From Montifringilla adamsi (lineage: Eukaryota > Chordata > Aves > Passeriformes > Passeridae): DNA of 64,000 bases. The position numbers and the translations under genes were made by a program. The notes under the pieces are model-generated. The model did not search any database. It was not told where the DNA came from and was given only the letters and a program-made list of their open reading frames with translations. Every line of letters starts with the position of its first letter. Positions within the stretch are counted from its first letter, which is position 1. Positions 22,901 through 33,852 of this stretch are shown in pieces. Location: contig JAGGNK010010225.1 of assembly GCA_017590115.1 (NCBI GenBank), forward strand, positions 3,410,001-3,474,000, in the 5' to 3' direction.

Positions 22901-25900
22901 TGTTTTTGAAGGATAGCGTTACATACAGTTATAAAATTTATTAATTCTTACTCCTGAGATATTCAGCTGTTTTCAAATAAATGCCTTTTAGTGAATGTAA
23001 TGAAGAAGAAAAAATTCTGGAAACTCTCATCCATTATATTTGTCCTCAGTATATATGTTTTGGTAGAATGTTAATCATTAAAAAAGCATTAAATCATTGC
23101 ATTCATGTTTAAGTTGAAATAATTACATCCTTATGTCTTTGAACACTAAGTTAATTATTAATCAACATAAATGTGATATTCAGTGAGCCTTTGCTAGAAA
23201 TTTTACCAAGAAACATATGGTAACGCTGACTTTTTTTCCTCTTAATTTTCTTACTAGTTATTAACCTGAAAAATCAGTGTTGGAACAGTGCTGCTGTTGC
23301 TAAATATGTTTCTTGTGTTATGCTTAGAGAATGAATTGGAACACTATTTTTTACACTGTCTGATTAGGCAGTGTATTAACATAAATTGGAGGCCTTGAAT
23401 ATGAAAGAGTGTGGTTTATATTTTAGATTGGACTCTGTGTGGGTCTTGGGTATTTAGTCTGAATTCAGTGTAGCAATGTGCATGCTGTAAGACCCAAATA
23501 CTGTTTTTTTGATTATTTGAAATTACAATCAATCTCTCATAATATGTGTTGGGATATGTAGTCATTTATTGAAAGGTATTTAGAGTTAACACTCTGCCTT
23601 TTTTATAACCTGGTGTCACTTTAAATAAAGTATTCCTTTGAGATGACTAATTTTATTGGAAGATGGTTAGTTTCAGATACTGAAATGAAAAGTAAGCTTC
23701 ATATTTCTTTCCTTTGGGGAGTTGAAATTATTATACCTAGTATGTCAATATATAATGCATTGTATATTGCAATAGGCAGGAATCAAATAAAATATACAAA
23801 GGTATATCTGTTTTAAGGTAATTCTCAGTACTGTTCAGTCCAGTTACTCCAACAGAATTTGCAGAACAATTTATTAACAGTCAACACTTGATAGGCATGT
23901 TAACAGACTGCTTTAGAGGCAGCAATATTTAACTTGTAATAAATTTTTGTTTTGAAAGTTTGCAACAAATATATTGGGACCTGAAGAGAGAAATGTCCAA
24001 TTTGCGTGTAGTGACTGACAAGCAAGCTGAGGTCCTACGAAAACTGAAAAGGAGCCCACCAGGAGCCAAGAAAGGCAAGTCAGTGTTGGCAGTAACAGAC
24101 CTTACAAACACAAACCATTAATTTAAGCTGTAGCATTTTTAAAATAAACCAGCTATCATATCTTTTCAGAATCTCATCAATTGAAGTTGATAAGCTAGAC
24201 TGTATTATGGTTCCAGCTTCCCCATTTTCTGCTTTTGCTTCTGTCTCATACTGGTCAACTTCACACATAAAGGTGTTGCTGATGTGTTTTTTCTTCAGTA
24301 CTGTATTCTGTTCCCCTTGTGGCTTTTTTCTCAGTCAAGTGTTGCTTATGTGCACAAGGCTGAGGTGTTAAGTTTACTCGTATTTGACCTTTTACCACAA
24401 CTACTTCATATTAGGGGGGAAAAAATCTTTTTGCAAATGCAGTCTTATTTTCCCAGTACAGAATATATGAAGTATTAAATTTGCAACATTTTAAAATAAG
24501 ACTTTAAAAGACTGAAATTCCTTGTGGTTCCCTATTTCTTTATTATTGTATTCAGAAAAGTTGTCTTTGCTAACAAAACGCTACACAGTGTGACATTTTC
24601 TGAATGTCAGAATACTGGGGAAACAAAACTGCCTTAAATAATTTTAAGGGTTAAATATTTTTCACATAAAGTATTTAAAATTTCCATGAGCACTTCATCA
24701 GAAAGTTCTTCTGTTCCATACATATGTTTCTCTCAAGCCCAAATGCTAGACTATCAGGCAAACAAACTGTGGGAGAGAGTTAATTTCCTTTGTTTTCTGC
24801 TCACTTCAATTGTGGTCTTTACTGTGCTCAGAATACTGGTGGAAGACAGTGAGCTTGGTTACAATGTACTGGTGACAGTCTCTGATGTCCCTGTCCATTA
24901 CCAGATCAAGACATTTTGTTTCTAAACAGCTCAGTGAGGTAATGACAGGATTCACCTCCCGAGCAGTCCCTGCCTTTGAGGTCAGCAGTGACTAATGATC
25001 ACTTTGTCTCTGGTACTTGGCTGATACAAACTGTCAACCCATTTTGTAGACTTGGCCATATTGTTACCAGGTGAGTCTGTGTTCCTACAATTCTAAAACA
25101 TGTTTGTCAAATAACTGCAGCAGAGAAACTGGGAACTGAATGAGTCTAAATAATCTTAGATCTGTCAAGGTTTGATGTGATCATATACTGTCTTTATGGC
25201 CTTACTTTTAATTTGGAGTTAACCTGCCTTGCCACTACACAACTACTGATTTTTCTCTTCTCCTTGGAGAGGAGACTCATTTTCTGCAGTTCTTATGCAG
25301 TTGTCCATCCACAGCCATAGAAGGCATTCTTGTTTGATCAGGAAACAGTGGACTTTTGCCTTTTCATCTGTAGGCTTTTTTCAGTAATTTTTCAGAAGTA
25401 TGTGAGAGTGGACAAGTCTGATCTTGGTCATCAGCCACACTTACGTATGCAATATCTTTGCTTATGTCTATAGACAAACCTTGGCTTATGCAAAATATGG
25501 GTACAGTTGACTGAAGCCTTCCACTTCCTATACCTCTAGAACTGACTTTTGGCATCTACAAACCAGCTGCCATTGTCAAAGGTGCATTAATTCTGCAGAA
25601 CATGTGTTCATTACTTTGTGTGGGATGTGAACAGTATCAGTTAACATGTGGATTCTACTTAGAATGTAGAGAGGCATTTTATTAATGTTATGTATGAAGG
25701 CATTTTCAACAGATGGGTGTGCTTGTGGGGTTTTCTGTTTATTTTTTTTCTTGTTAGTTTTTTTTGGTTTTTTGGGGTTTGGGGTTTTTTTTTTTTCTAT
25801 TTCTCTTTGTTTTTGTATATTTTCCATCTATTTTCAGTGGATTAATTTTTTCTTGAACTTCTAAAGGTTTGTGGGCCTCAGATTGCCTTTTACACCTGCC

Positions 25901-27234
25901 AGCACAAAGGTGCCAAATCCAGTGCCTTAGCATGTCTTTCAGACATGGTGCCCATGCTGTTGGAGAGTGGCTTGGGCTAACATCCACAAACTTTAATTTA
26001 TTGTGACAAACAGAAATTCTATTCTTGTATTCTCAAGATACCAGCTTCTTTTTCTATCCCTTAAGAGTTAAAAATAAATTTAAAAATTGCAATTCATGTT
26101 CAGGATTAACAGCTGCTCTAGAAAACTCTATGTAAGATTTAACTGCAGGAAGCATTGATCTACTCTGATTACACGTTTATGTAAATTATCACTACAAACC
26201 AAAATGACCAGCTTGTATTTGGCCATAAGTTCAGATATGTGTTGAAGGTACAGCTCTTCCATTTCAGGTAGATCCTGCTCTGTTTCAAAATCCTCCCCTG
26301 CCTAACAGTTTAAAACTCCTTTAGAATGTCACATGGCTAACATTGCAGTCTGTCACTTTGCTTTTGAAAGTCAGACAAGAGAACCTGTGAACACCACGTG
26401 TTTCCCTCATACTGCTTCATGGGCAGTGTGAATTCGGGTTCTGGATGGCACGAGAATACAACCTGTTAAAGAATCAGTGGAATAGGGAGCAGCATTGTCG
26501 TCTGCATCTGGATGATTTCCCCAAGCATGTGAAAATGGTCTCTTTTTCAGCATTCGTTTCAGTCTGGTCAGAAAGATCCATCAGTTTATCTGTGTTGAAA
26601 AGGGAGATATCCTTGCAGTTGGGTGTATTTTAGACACTGTGATTTCAGGATTTTCAGTTCATCTTGAGACTGGTGAGGGTAGTATGTTGTTTCTAGATTT
26701 CAAGTAGTTACTGAATATGGTCCAAAAACTTGTGGCTTGAAGAAACTGTGTTTAGCATCCCTGCTAGACTGTAGTACATTTGGAGTACAGGAAAAATGCA
26801 TTAGATAATGTAATTTTTAAATCTTTTTTTATCTTCTTTCTTCAGCTGCCTGTACTGCACCAGTGCAATGTGTTGACTTGAACATTTCAAAGGGGAATTT
26901 GACATCTGGGGTAGTCTATAAAAACCTGTCACAAAATGATCAAGCCCTCGGCAATGCTGTGTCTCCCCCTCTGCTGAGAGATGCCCGTGTCCCATCAGAA
27001 AGGGTGACCCTACAAGCTTGGACAGATGAGAGACCAATTCCAGCTGATGGCAAAACGTTTCAGGAAAACCATTCCTACGGAAAGAGCTCTCTGGAAGATA
27101 ATTCCTGGGTATTCCCAAGTCCTCCAAAGCCCAATGAGAATATTTTTTGGGAAATGAAAAATAATCCAACTCTGTTAAACTGTCCAGCAGATTACCTGGA
27201 TCAATGTAATCAAAACTGTCTGCACAAGAGTTAA
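13752..27234 (+). CDS. AZI2: AZI2 (NAP1), TBK1/IKK-epsilon-binding adaptor; seven coding exons
   Basis: Joined exons 13752-13976, 16445-16570, 16890-16989, 18645-18793, 21236-21297, 23959-24074 and 26846-27234 give 1,167 nt, or 388 codons plus stop, in one unbroken frame. I recognise the family from the N-terminal block (LVEDDICILNHEKA, YSGDESVASHFALVTAYED), the central VGREQVNKAYQAYREACIDRD, the TBK1-binding helix (YWDLKREMSNL, AEVLRKLKR) and the C-terminal SLEDNSWVFPSPPKP and YLDQCNQNCL. Known role of the family: a homodimeric cytosolic coiled-coil adaptor that binds TBK1/IKK-epsilon for type I interferon and NF-kappa-B signalling. It also links TBK1 to autophagy receptors with SKICH domains. 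Approximate layout: coiled coil with receptor-binding region 45-80, long coiled coil 85-205, TBK1-binding segment 218-257, low-complexity tail 260-388. The ATG at 13,752 has G at -3 and +4. Six introns are small to medium; the last one uses a GC donor. Human AZI2 is 392 aa as I recall it. Confidence 0.97.
13977..16444 (+). other. AZI2: AZI2 intron 2
   Basis: GTAAGA...GTTCAG, 2,468 nt. The first 87 nt continue the upstream frame to a TGA at 14,061-14,063. An AATAAA at 15,047-15,052 is followed by a T/GT-rich stretch at about 15,076-15,100, a plausible intronic poly(A) site. A CR1 3' end lies at about 16,124-16,205. Nothing else was recognised. Confidence 0.85.
16124..16205 (+). mobile_element. 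Short CR1 3' end (sense)
   Basis: GTGTCCCTGTCCATGGCAGG, then GGGTTGGACTAGATGAGC and a decayed TCTTCCAAATCAAATTACTCTTATGATTCC tail. These are the terminal words of avian CR1. It is truncated, about 80 bp, and sits 240 bp upstream of an AZI2 exon. Confidence 0.85.
16445..16570 (+). CDS. AZI2: AZI2 coding exon (residues 76-117)
   Basis: 126 nt, 42 codons, phase 0 on both sides, flanked by GTTCAG| and |GTGTGC. It encodes the highly conserved segment VGREQVNKAYQAYREACIDR and following LKSKLEKM in the central coiled coil. Its codons are GC-richer than the introns around it. An antisense open frame over the same bases is a shadow. Confidence 0.96.
16571..16889 (+). other. AZI2: AZI2 intron 3
   Basis: 319 nt, GTGTGC...AAATAG, the shortest intron of the gene. 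Nothing else was seen in it. Confidence 0.9.
16890..16989 (+). CDS. AZI2: AZI2 coding exon (residues 118-150 plus first base of 151)
   Basis: 100 nt, with acceptor AAATAG| and donor CAAG|GTATGC. It encodes AKESAESLKNLNEQLQSKEV and continues with ELLQLRTEVETQQ, a heptad-rich coiled coil nearly identical to the mammalian protein in the EQLQSKEVELLQLRTEVETQ region. The exon ends in phase 1. Confidence 0.96.
16990..18644 (+). other. AZI2: AZI2 intron 4
   Basis: 1,655 nt, GTATGC...TTACAG. AT-rich with chance open frames only. No repeat or RNA gene was recognised. Confidence 0.85.
18645..18793 (+). CDS. AZI2: AZI2 coding exon (residues 151-200)
   Basis: 149 nt, with acceptor TTTACAG| and donor CAGAAG|GTACCT. 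It begins by completing codon 151 and then encodes a coiled coil with WELEKLNSDLKVHSLEQDL and KEECNSLRKELQNSKQK. It ends in phase 0. Confidence 0.95.
18957..19134 (+). mobile_element. CR1 3' fragment (sense)
   Basis: AGGCTCCTCAGGGAGGTGTT, then decayed GAGTTGAACTTAATCCTTAC and ATATTCTATGATTCTAT, the terminal CR1 8-mer repeat. An old truncated copy within AZI2 intron 5. Confidence 0.9.
20349..20425. repeat. 77-nt near-perfect inverted repeat (pre-miRNA-like hairpin)
   Basis: The arms 20,351-20,377 and 20,397-20,423 are complementary over 27 positions, with a single G.U wobble in the + strand RNA. Two more G.U pairs extend the stem to 20,349/20,425. The 19-nt loop contains its own 5-bp stem (GTTAG/CTAAC). 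It could be a microRNA-type hairpin, a very short foldback transposon remnant or a random palindrome. It matches no miRNA or MITE I can name. Confidence 0.85.
21236..21297 (+). CDS. AZI2: AZI2 coding exon (residues 201-220)
   Basis: 62 nt, with acceptor TTATGCAG| and donor CCAGAG|GTATGA. It encodes DQTQEENPLHGDHLQRQDIQ and ends in phase 2. It links the long coiled coil to the TBK1-binding segment and is less conserved than its neighbours, as expected for this linker. Confidence 0.92.
21298..23958 (+). other. AZI2: AZI2 intron 6
   Basis: 2,661 nt, GTATGA...TTGAAAG. The acceptor tract (TTTTTGTTTTGAAAG) is pyrimidine-rich but interrupted near the AG. It contains a 24-bp palindrome at 23,746-23,769. 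No gene or repeat was recognised. Confidence 0.85.
23959..24074 (+). CDS. AZI2: AZI2 coding exon with TBK1-binding helix (residues 221-259)
   Basis: 116 nt. It encodes LQQIYWDLKREMSNLRVVTD and then KQAEVLRKLKRSPPGAKK, the conserved TBK1/IKK-epsilon-binding segment shared by NAP1, TANK and SINTBAD. The acceptor is TTGAAAG|. The donor is AAAG|GCAAGT, a GC rather than GT donor; no in-frame GT alternative exists close by. Confidence 0.94.
24075..26845 (+). other. AZI2: AZI2 intron 7 (GC-AG type)
   Basis: 2,771 nt, beginning GCAAGTC and ending TTCTTTCTTCAG. The rest of the donor (AG|GCAAGT) is the strong extended consensus typical of functional GC-AG introns. A stretch near 24,765-25,070 (starting GTGGGAGAGAGTTAATTTCC) vaguely recalls an avian LTR, but I could not trace it further. 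A pyrimidine- and G-rich simple tract lies at 25,735-25,800. Confidence 0.85.
26846..27234 (+). CDS. AZI2: AZI2 last coding exon (residues 260-388, stop TAA)
   Basis: 389 coding nt after acceptor TTCTTCAG|, with stop TAA at 27,232-27,234. It encodes the AZI2 C-terminal tail, with ACTAPVQCVD at its start. Conserved blocks are LQAWTDERPIP, SYGKSSLEDNSWVFPSPPKP and YLDQCNQNCLHKS. The stretch between them is variable and predicted disordered. The overlapping open frame on the opposite strand (26,801-27,238) is a shadow. Confidence 0.97.
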
Positions 27235-27560
27235 ACAATTTTTAGAATGAACTGAGGCATTTTTGGAGTGATTCTGAATAGGCACCTTAATGCTCGAACT
27301 TTTAAGGAGAGAAAACAAATTGCTTGAAATGTTCTTTCTTTATTTTTAATTCTAGTTCCAAATCAGAAAGCCTAGTCTTCCTCTGCTGTAAATCAGGAGC
27401 GAGTTCCTTGATGTTAAAGCTGTGCTGGTATAATGTAAATACAAAGAAATCTAGCACGGGGCCTAGATAGTCTTGTACTGCAAATGACATACATTTGCTA
27501 AAGGTTACAATGAAAAGTGAGTTTGTGGAATAAAACAAAATAATCCAGTTCTGTATTTGT
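27235..27560 (+). other. AZI2: AZI2 3' UTR (shortest likely form)
   Basis: The sequence runs from the stop codon to the first good poly(A) signal and its cleavage zone. Longer 3' UTR forms cannot be excluded, because further AATAAA hexamers occur at 29,246 and 29,250. Confidence 0.65.
27529..27534 (+). promoter_or_regulatory. AZI2: AZI2 poly(A) signal AATAAA
   Basis: A canonical hexamer 295 nt after the stop codon, followed within about 20-45 nt by a GT-rich element (CTGTATTTGTTTGCTATTTG). This is the expected arrangement for a cleavage and polyadenylation site. Confidence 0.7.
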
Positions 27561-28316
27561 TTGCTATTTGTATGTTATCAAGAAAATACTTGGTATCCAG
27601 TGTTAGAACTTGTACCAGCTCTGAGCTTACATTTTGACAGTGTTCTTTTTCAGAATAAGAGATAATATGAAGAATTGGATTCTCTCTTCCTTCCTCCTTT
27701 CAATTACCTTTGATTCCTCCGGTCTGTAAATGCATTTTTCTGTAGTATTTAACTAAGAAAGGTGAGTTTGTTGGTTTTTTTTTTTCCAACCTTGATTTAG
27801 ATGAGAGAGTGGCAGAAGAAAAACCACCCTTAGGCTATCCTGTTTCGATTGCCTCATTTAGGGCTTGATTGTGAATGGTGAAGGACCGTAAGTAATGCTG
27901 CTGCTGAACACTGTGACTGCTGGAGGTTCAGCTTGTTTCCCTCAGCTCCTGCTGAAGGAAGCTGCTGTAAGTGCACAGCGGTGCTGCCACGGACCTGGCG
28001 TGCTCACAGTGCAGTTTTCTATTTTGTGCCTCCTTTGCACAGCACCACAACTCTGACTCTTCATTCCTGGGGTGGTGAAGGCTACTAATTTTTCTTTTGT
28101 TAAAGAAACAAAGCCTTAATTTAATTAGACTTGGTGTTATTGCATTGTTGATATACAAAAATAAGTATTTTTGTGGTGTCTTTAGTATGCCACTGAGAAC
28201 CAGAGCTACTGGAATTCCAACTACTTGCTTTATAGATTATGGGTGTCTAGGTACTACTTTTGCATTATTTTTTTCCTCTTAAGGCCATGAACTGTTTCTA
28301 GGCAAATATAATTTAT

Positions 28317-28320
<4 letters not shown>

Positions 28321-28360
<40 letters not shown>
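28321..28360. repeat. 40-base poly(T) run
   Basis: An uninterrupted mononucleotide tract. Read on the minus strand it is a 40-base poly(A) with no AATAAA immediately before it. Probably a length-variable microsatellite. Confidence 0.95.
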
Positions 28361-28361
<1 letters not shown>

Positions 28362-31300
28362 TAAACTGCTCTGCTTCATATCTGGCTTAATACAACAGGG
28401 TTAAGTGAAATATCTTGACTGCTCAAAAAGTTGAAGAAAAATGCATTGTATTTTAGATCCATGATACCTACCTAACTTGTAGTGGGCAGGAAGATATTTA
28501 ATACAGAATATGCTATTTACAAATGTGTGGGTGGGTGAAGTATTCAGCTTCACAAATCCAGCTTACCATCAAAGTAATAAAAATTAATTTCACAGCTGCT
28601 TAGTAGCTAATTATCTTAAGATGGCTTGCAAATACATGGGGCGGCTCTGGCTGTAGCACAGCCATAGTAATGACGGGCTGCAGAAGTGTTACGAGGGTGC
28701 GACGTGACCTGTGTGGTTCCAGACACTCTCCCTGCACAGTAAGTACTGCAGACAGAGCCCATCTTTCACTTTGTCTATCAAAGGCAAAAACAATGCCTTC
28801 CAGATACCTTCTCCTGTAGTACAAACAGCATACATAAACAATGTTTCCCATTCACCAGATATTGTTTTTATCTTTCTATTATCTTGCTCACGTATACTGG
28901 CTTGTCTGTGATTAATGGAAATGGTGTCAGATGCTGGAATTTATTCTGACCAATGAACACAGCTGACTCAGGGGAGTACAATCTCTTGGAAAGTAATAGA
29001 ACAAAATCCAATATGCATAAAACAAATCCAAGTCACTAGGCTTTAGCTGATAGAACCAACTACCTATGTAATAACAAAGAAAGCATTTCTCACGTGGCTG
29101 CATAAGCTATATGGTACCTAGTTCTAATGTAGTTTACTTTTGGGGTCCCCCACCTCAGTATTACAGAGGTGTTTTTATTAAGGAATGTAATATTCAACAG
29201 GCATTAATATGATTTGTGCAATGAAGGAATTCTACTGTGTAAGATAATAAATAAATTTATTTTTGTTTGAAATTGGTTTCACTAACAAATCTCCTTTCCG
29301 TATTTGGCACAAAATTTTTTGCTGAAGTTTTAATTCCTTTATTGTGTATAAATGTTATTCCAAATACAATTAGATTTGAGGTTCATTGCTTTGACTCAAG
29401 GAAAAAAATCAGCCATCTGCTGTAGCCTGCTTCAGCATCTTCTGGGAGAAGTATCCTCGTGGATGTTGAAATCTGAAGGATTGTTACCTTTGACTACTTG
29501 TGTCAAAAGGTTCCCAGTCAGCCTGTCTTGTCCTGTATGAAATTAAAATTAAGATTTTCTGTGCAGAGCCTGAGAATTTCCAGGTTTTGCATTTGACCCT
29601 TGGTTTATATTCTGTGCTCCTTCCCAGGGTGGAGAAGGGAGCAGCAATGTTTGATGAGAGGGACTTCAGGAGTGCTGCTGCTAACTAGGGAGAAAAGGGA
29701 CTGATGCCAGAGACTTTGCTGCAGGCAGCATTTCCAATCCAATCACTCACTGCCATGTCCAGGCTGTAACATTTGAAAAGGAAGTCCCCAGATTTGGAAT
29801 CACCTGGGAGGTTGCTGGCTTGTGAAGCGTCTGTTGGGTCTGAAGCTTACAATCAGATTTCTACTGAAGATGGAAAAGTCATTTAAATTCATGCCACTAG
29901 TGGCTTACAGTGCTTTTTCCATTTTCAGAAGTGAAATCTTTTCATCAGTGACAGCAAATTACATGGAGAAGTAGCTGTAATAACGGGGTTCTGGTGTTAG
30001 TGTGGATGTGTTACATAAAACTGTAAAATTGCACATAGTAAGGACCAAAGTTCTCAAATAATTATGTTAAATGACCCCAAGAAAATTTTAACTTGAATGC
30101 AAAATTTTAACATTTTAAAACCTCCACCAATTTGACAATTTTTAATTGAAGAAAGCACTGTCTCCATTTAACAGAAATGAAAGCTTTTGGGGCAGGAGGA
30201 GGTTGGTGCTTTGCACATTTAAAATGATCAAATGGCAACCTGATGATTATGTATTTGGGTATTTGGTGAGTTGGATGAACATTCTAATAACTTCTATGTA
30301 AACTTGCATTGTTTGGTCAATTTTAAGTGTTTTTAAAATCTGGTAGTTTTAAGTTTTCCTGCCAGTTTAGTGGTGTCCAGCTGATCAGTTTTCCCCACCT
30401 GTGAACTAGCCATATTGAAGAAAGCAAGCCCCCAAATTAGCTGTGATGCTTTGTCCAATTTTTACAGCTGGAAAAAGACAAGAGCAGCACAAGACATATG
30501 GTGGAGTTACAGTAAAACAATACCCATTCCAAGTAAAAAAACCACAGGCCTGTGTAAGTATTACATGAACTATACTTGTGGGATAAAGCAGATTGAATTT
30601 TCTTCCAAAACCAACTTGCAGCAGACTTTGCCACTCCTGTGCCGAGACAACTGCAGCTTTTATGATGCTGTGGGCTGGTAAAGGAAGAGTGAAGAGCTCT
30701 GCTGCCTGACTGACACCTCTATTGTCTTCTGATCTCCAGACAGGCCCTGCGAAGGACAGTGGTCACAGAGGTGTAAGGTACTTCCCTGATTCTCTGTGTA
30801 GTTTAAGTGTAAAAAAGGGCATATGGGGGTTTGATTTTTTTTTTCAGTTTTATTATTTTTTTGAGGTTTTTTTTCAGGCTTTTGACCCTTTCTTTAGGGA
30901 GAGTGGTGTTACGACTTGCAATTGTATGAACATAAGGCAGTCGATGAAAGCATTGTATTTTTTTATGACCAGCAGTAAAGGTAAAACACTGATTTTAACT
31001 GAGTTGCAGTTGGACCATTAAAAAAAACCCACCCTGTGTGGTAACTGTCCAGCAAAATGAATTTAATTGTATTTTAAGATGGAAGAGATGAAGTCAAACA
31101 TTAAGATACAATAATTAAAGTGGTAAGATGATCATGTTTGAGTATGGCTGATCTAGGAAGAAACATGAAAGAAATACCCAGGTGCTTACTGTTACTGAAC
31201 CAACTTTTAACTAGGTGGAACACTTACATTGCAAGTGTATTTGACCATTTTTTGATCAGCAGAGTAAACAGGATGGAGGAATTACTTGCAGGAATTACCT

Positions 31301-33383
31301 GAGGAGGAGTATGGCTGTACTAAATGTGAAGCAGAATGGGTTTCTGGCTTGCAGGTTAATTTCTGGGTGATGTCTCAGACTGCAGTGGCTGTTCCACTGC
31401 CCTTTGAAAACCCTGTGCATTACAAACTGCCCCTCATCTTCCCTCCAAGTTTGGGTTTTACTCTCTGAAGGTAAACTTTTAAATTTATACATGACACCTT
31501 CTCCCTCTTTCCTCTCGTATCTTCCATTTTTAGGGGGCTCCCCTCAGGATTTCGAAGAGAACTTGAGTACAGCCAGAGACTGCAGCCTCCAGTGAAAAAC
31601 AGGGGTGTCTTGGGTGCCTGCCAAGTGCTCTGAAGAGGACAGATAGGCCCCGTGCTGTGTTTTCTTACACTGATTAGAATCCAGGGCTGCCTCCAGTAAA
31701 CCTGAGTAGGAAGGAGAGTTTACGGCTGAGACAAAACCAAAACCGAAAGTAATTCAGTGGTATGAGTTTGTCATGTCATGGTACTCATTCTTTCATTTAA
31801 ACTTTAAATAAAAGATGTAAATGCAATTCAAGTACAGAATATGCACAAGGTACTAAGAAAATGAAAGGTGTGAAACCAAGATTTCAAAACTAGGGAACAT
31901 CACATTAAGGCCAGAGGTACAGTATAGAGGAAGCCGATGCATGATCCGAGGGCCAATCCCTGCTTTGAGTGCATACCAGAGTAAACAGAGGTGCTCCAGT
32001 AATCCAGATGTAGGAAAATAGAAATAAACTGCTGACAGTACCATTCAGTACACGGAGTTTCAGGTGTGACATCAGTGCAGGTGTGAGCTGTGGCTGCTGT
32101 TCACATACGGCCTGTACTGAAGGGTGGGGAATGATACCTGCAGGTTCACCTCAGCTTTGTTCCATTCCACACATCCCTTCCTCCTCTGCCGTCCTGGTCA
32201 CTGCACTGGGGCTTCCCCTCACCTGCTGCACACAGTTTCTGCTGAGCCAGAAAAGGAGACCTCTGTTGCTGGTGCTTTTGCCTGACTCAGACCTGAGTCA
32301 CAGCTGAGTATGACCCAGGTGAGCCCTCGGTGCAGGCACGCACCACTGGCAGCAGCCAGCACTGCCCCTAAGAGAATGCTCACTCCCACCCCAATCCTCT
32401 GGGAAAAGGCTTTTCCCAACACTTCCAAACACCCAGGCTGGCTTTCCAGAGCATGAAAATATAGCAGATTTTCACAGTGGAACAAAAGAACAGTAATTGT
32501 CATTGAAAACACATGTCACCATCTATTTTAAAAATACATACAGCAAAACAACTAATTAGGAATATTTTGTTTTCCAAAATGACTTGAGATAAGAAGCCAA
32601 GAATATGTGTAGGACACTGCTCCACATAAGCTGTTTCAAGGTGGCTACTTTTAAAGCTGAGTACCACTTAAGTCTGTCTAACAAGGCAGAATGCTACACA
32701 TCTTTTCAGTTTGCCACTCACAAGTCCAGTCCTCCACCCAATCTACTGAAGCAACATTATTAATGATTATTCCAGTAACAGGCACAGAATAAAGGGCAAT
32801 GACTAACATGCAGCATTAAGTCCTTTATACACGTGTCAGAGCAGAATACTGTTTGTGGTGAAACAGTATTAAAATAAGTAAAATGTTGCCTCTTCTAATG
32901 GAACAGTATCAAATCCTACTCCTCACACTTTTCTTCTTCAAGCAGGGCATTCAAGTTACCAAGTTTAATTGCAGCCTTTCCGTGCTTTTAAAGAATTTAG
33001 TTTTATTTCATAATGTTTGGACAATACTTCAAGATAGTTTCTAAAACTTGATATTAGTATCTCTAAGTGAAGCCATTTAAGTAATTACAATTGTTTTCTT
33101 AATAATTTAATTAACCACAATTAAGCATCTTCAAGTATCAGTACACAAAAGATTGTTTGTGTGCTCTTTTTAAATTAGGGACCTGCTTAGTTCCTGCAAG
33201 GTGATCTGCATCTTCTGTGCCTGGTCCTGGAACAATTTTGCAAATGTGGTCACTCACTCACTCCTGAAGCATGGCAGCTTACTCCCTGTTCTCAAGGAAG
33301 GTCTGGATGAGATTACTTTCTCCCCTAGAGTTGAAATGGTCAATCTGGGCCATGCAAAAGCACAAGGCATCCATCCCTTCTGA

Positions 33384-33440
33384 CAGTGTAGGCTTGAAAG
33401 TGAGTCACAGTGTAGACTTAAAAATGAGTTACAGTGCAGA
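33384..33440. repeat. 24-bp tandem repeat, about 2.5 copies
   Basis: CAGTGTAGGCTTGAAAGTGA begins unit 1. Unit 2 starts at 33,408 (CAGTGTAGACTTAAAAATGA) and unit 3 at 33,432 (CAGTGCAGACAC). The spacing is exactly 24 bp, with diverged copies. Confidence 0.8.
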
Positions 33441-33846
33441 CACAAGTACTGGCAGGCCCTCATCTGACAACATTTTGATGAAAAGGGTAATTCACATTGG
33501 TCTGAGTAGCTATTCTGCATTTGCCACCCTTCTCTTCTAGTAAGGGCATCTCCATACACAGTCAGCTTCAGGTGGCGACTAACAGACCACCAATCTGTGA
33601 TCAGTTAGTACAACTTAAATTATTCACCCCTAAGTTTTTATGTAGCCTGGCTCATGTAGCTAGATATAGGCTTTAAATTCCAAATGGACATGCTGGAATT
33701 GTAAACTCAAATTGTACAGTGGTAACAAAATCTCAGGTCCAGACAGAGGAACACACCTTTGCAACCTCTCCTGCAAACTGTGACGGCATGCTCTAGATCT
33801 TTAATTACGAAAAGTTTTAAAGTTGACTCTTAATTTCAGACATTAT

Positions 33847-33852
33847 TTTATT
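33847..33852 (-). promoter_or_regulatory. CMC1: Candidate CMC1 poly(A) signal
   Basis: TTTATT on the + strand reads AATAAA on the gene strand, 124 nt after the CMC1 stop codon. The downstream GT-rich element is not obvious within 40 nt. A second hexamer at 33,002-33,007 is an alternative, giving a 3' UTR of nearly 1 kb. Confidence 0.45.

Larger units (their letters stand above)
27561..33846. other. Convergent intergenic space between AZI2 and CMC1
   Basis: About 6.3 kb between the two tail-to-tail genes. It holds a 40-base poly(T) run (28,321-28,360) and a 24-bp tandem repeat at about 33,384-33,440. A slightly GC-richer stretch lies near 32,090-32,420. No exon, RNA gene or CR1 copy was recognised. 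Extended 3' UTRs of either gene could occupy part of it. Confidence 0.6.

Noticed and set aside
24765..25070. Possible LTR fragment in AZI2 intron 7
   Set aside because: Only the first 20 bases or so resemble an avian LTR start. No matching end, TATA box or duplication could be found, so it is not called.
26801..27238. 145-codon open frame on - over the last AZI2 exon
   Set aside because: Antisense shadow of a conserved coding exon.
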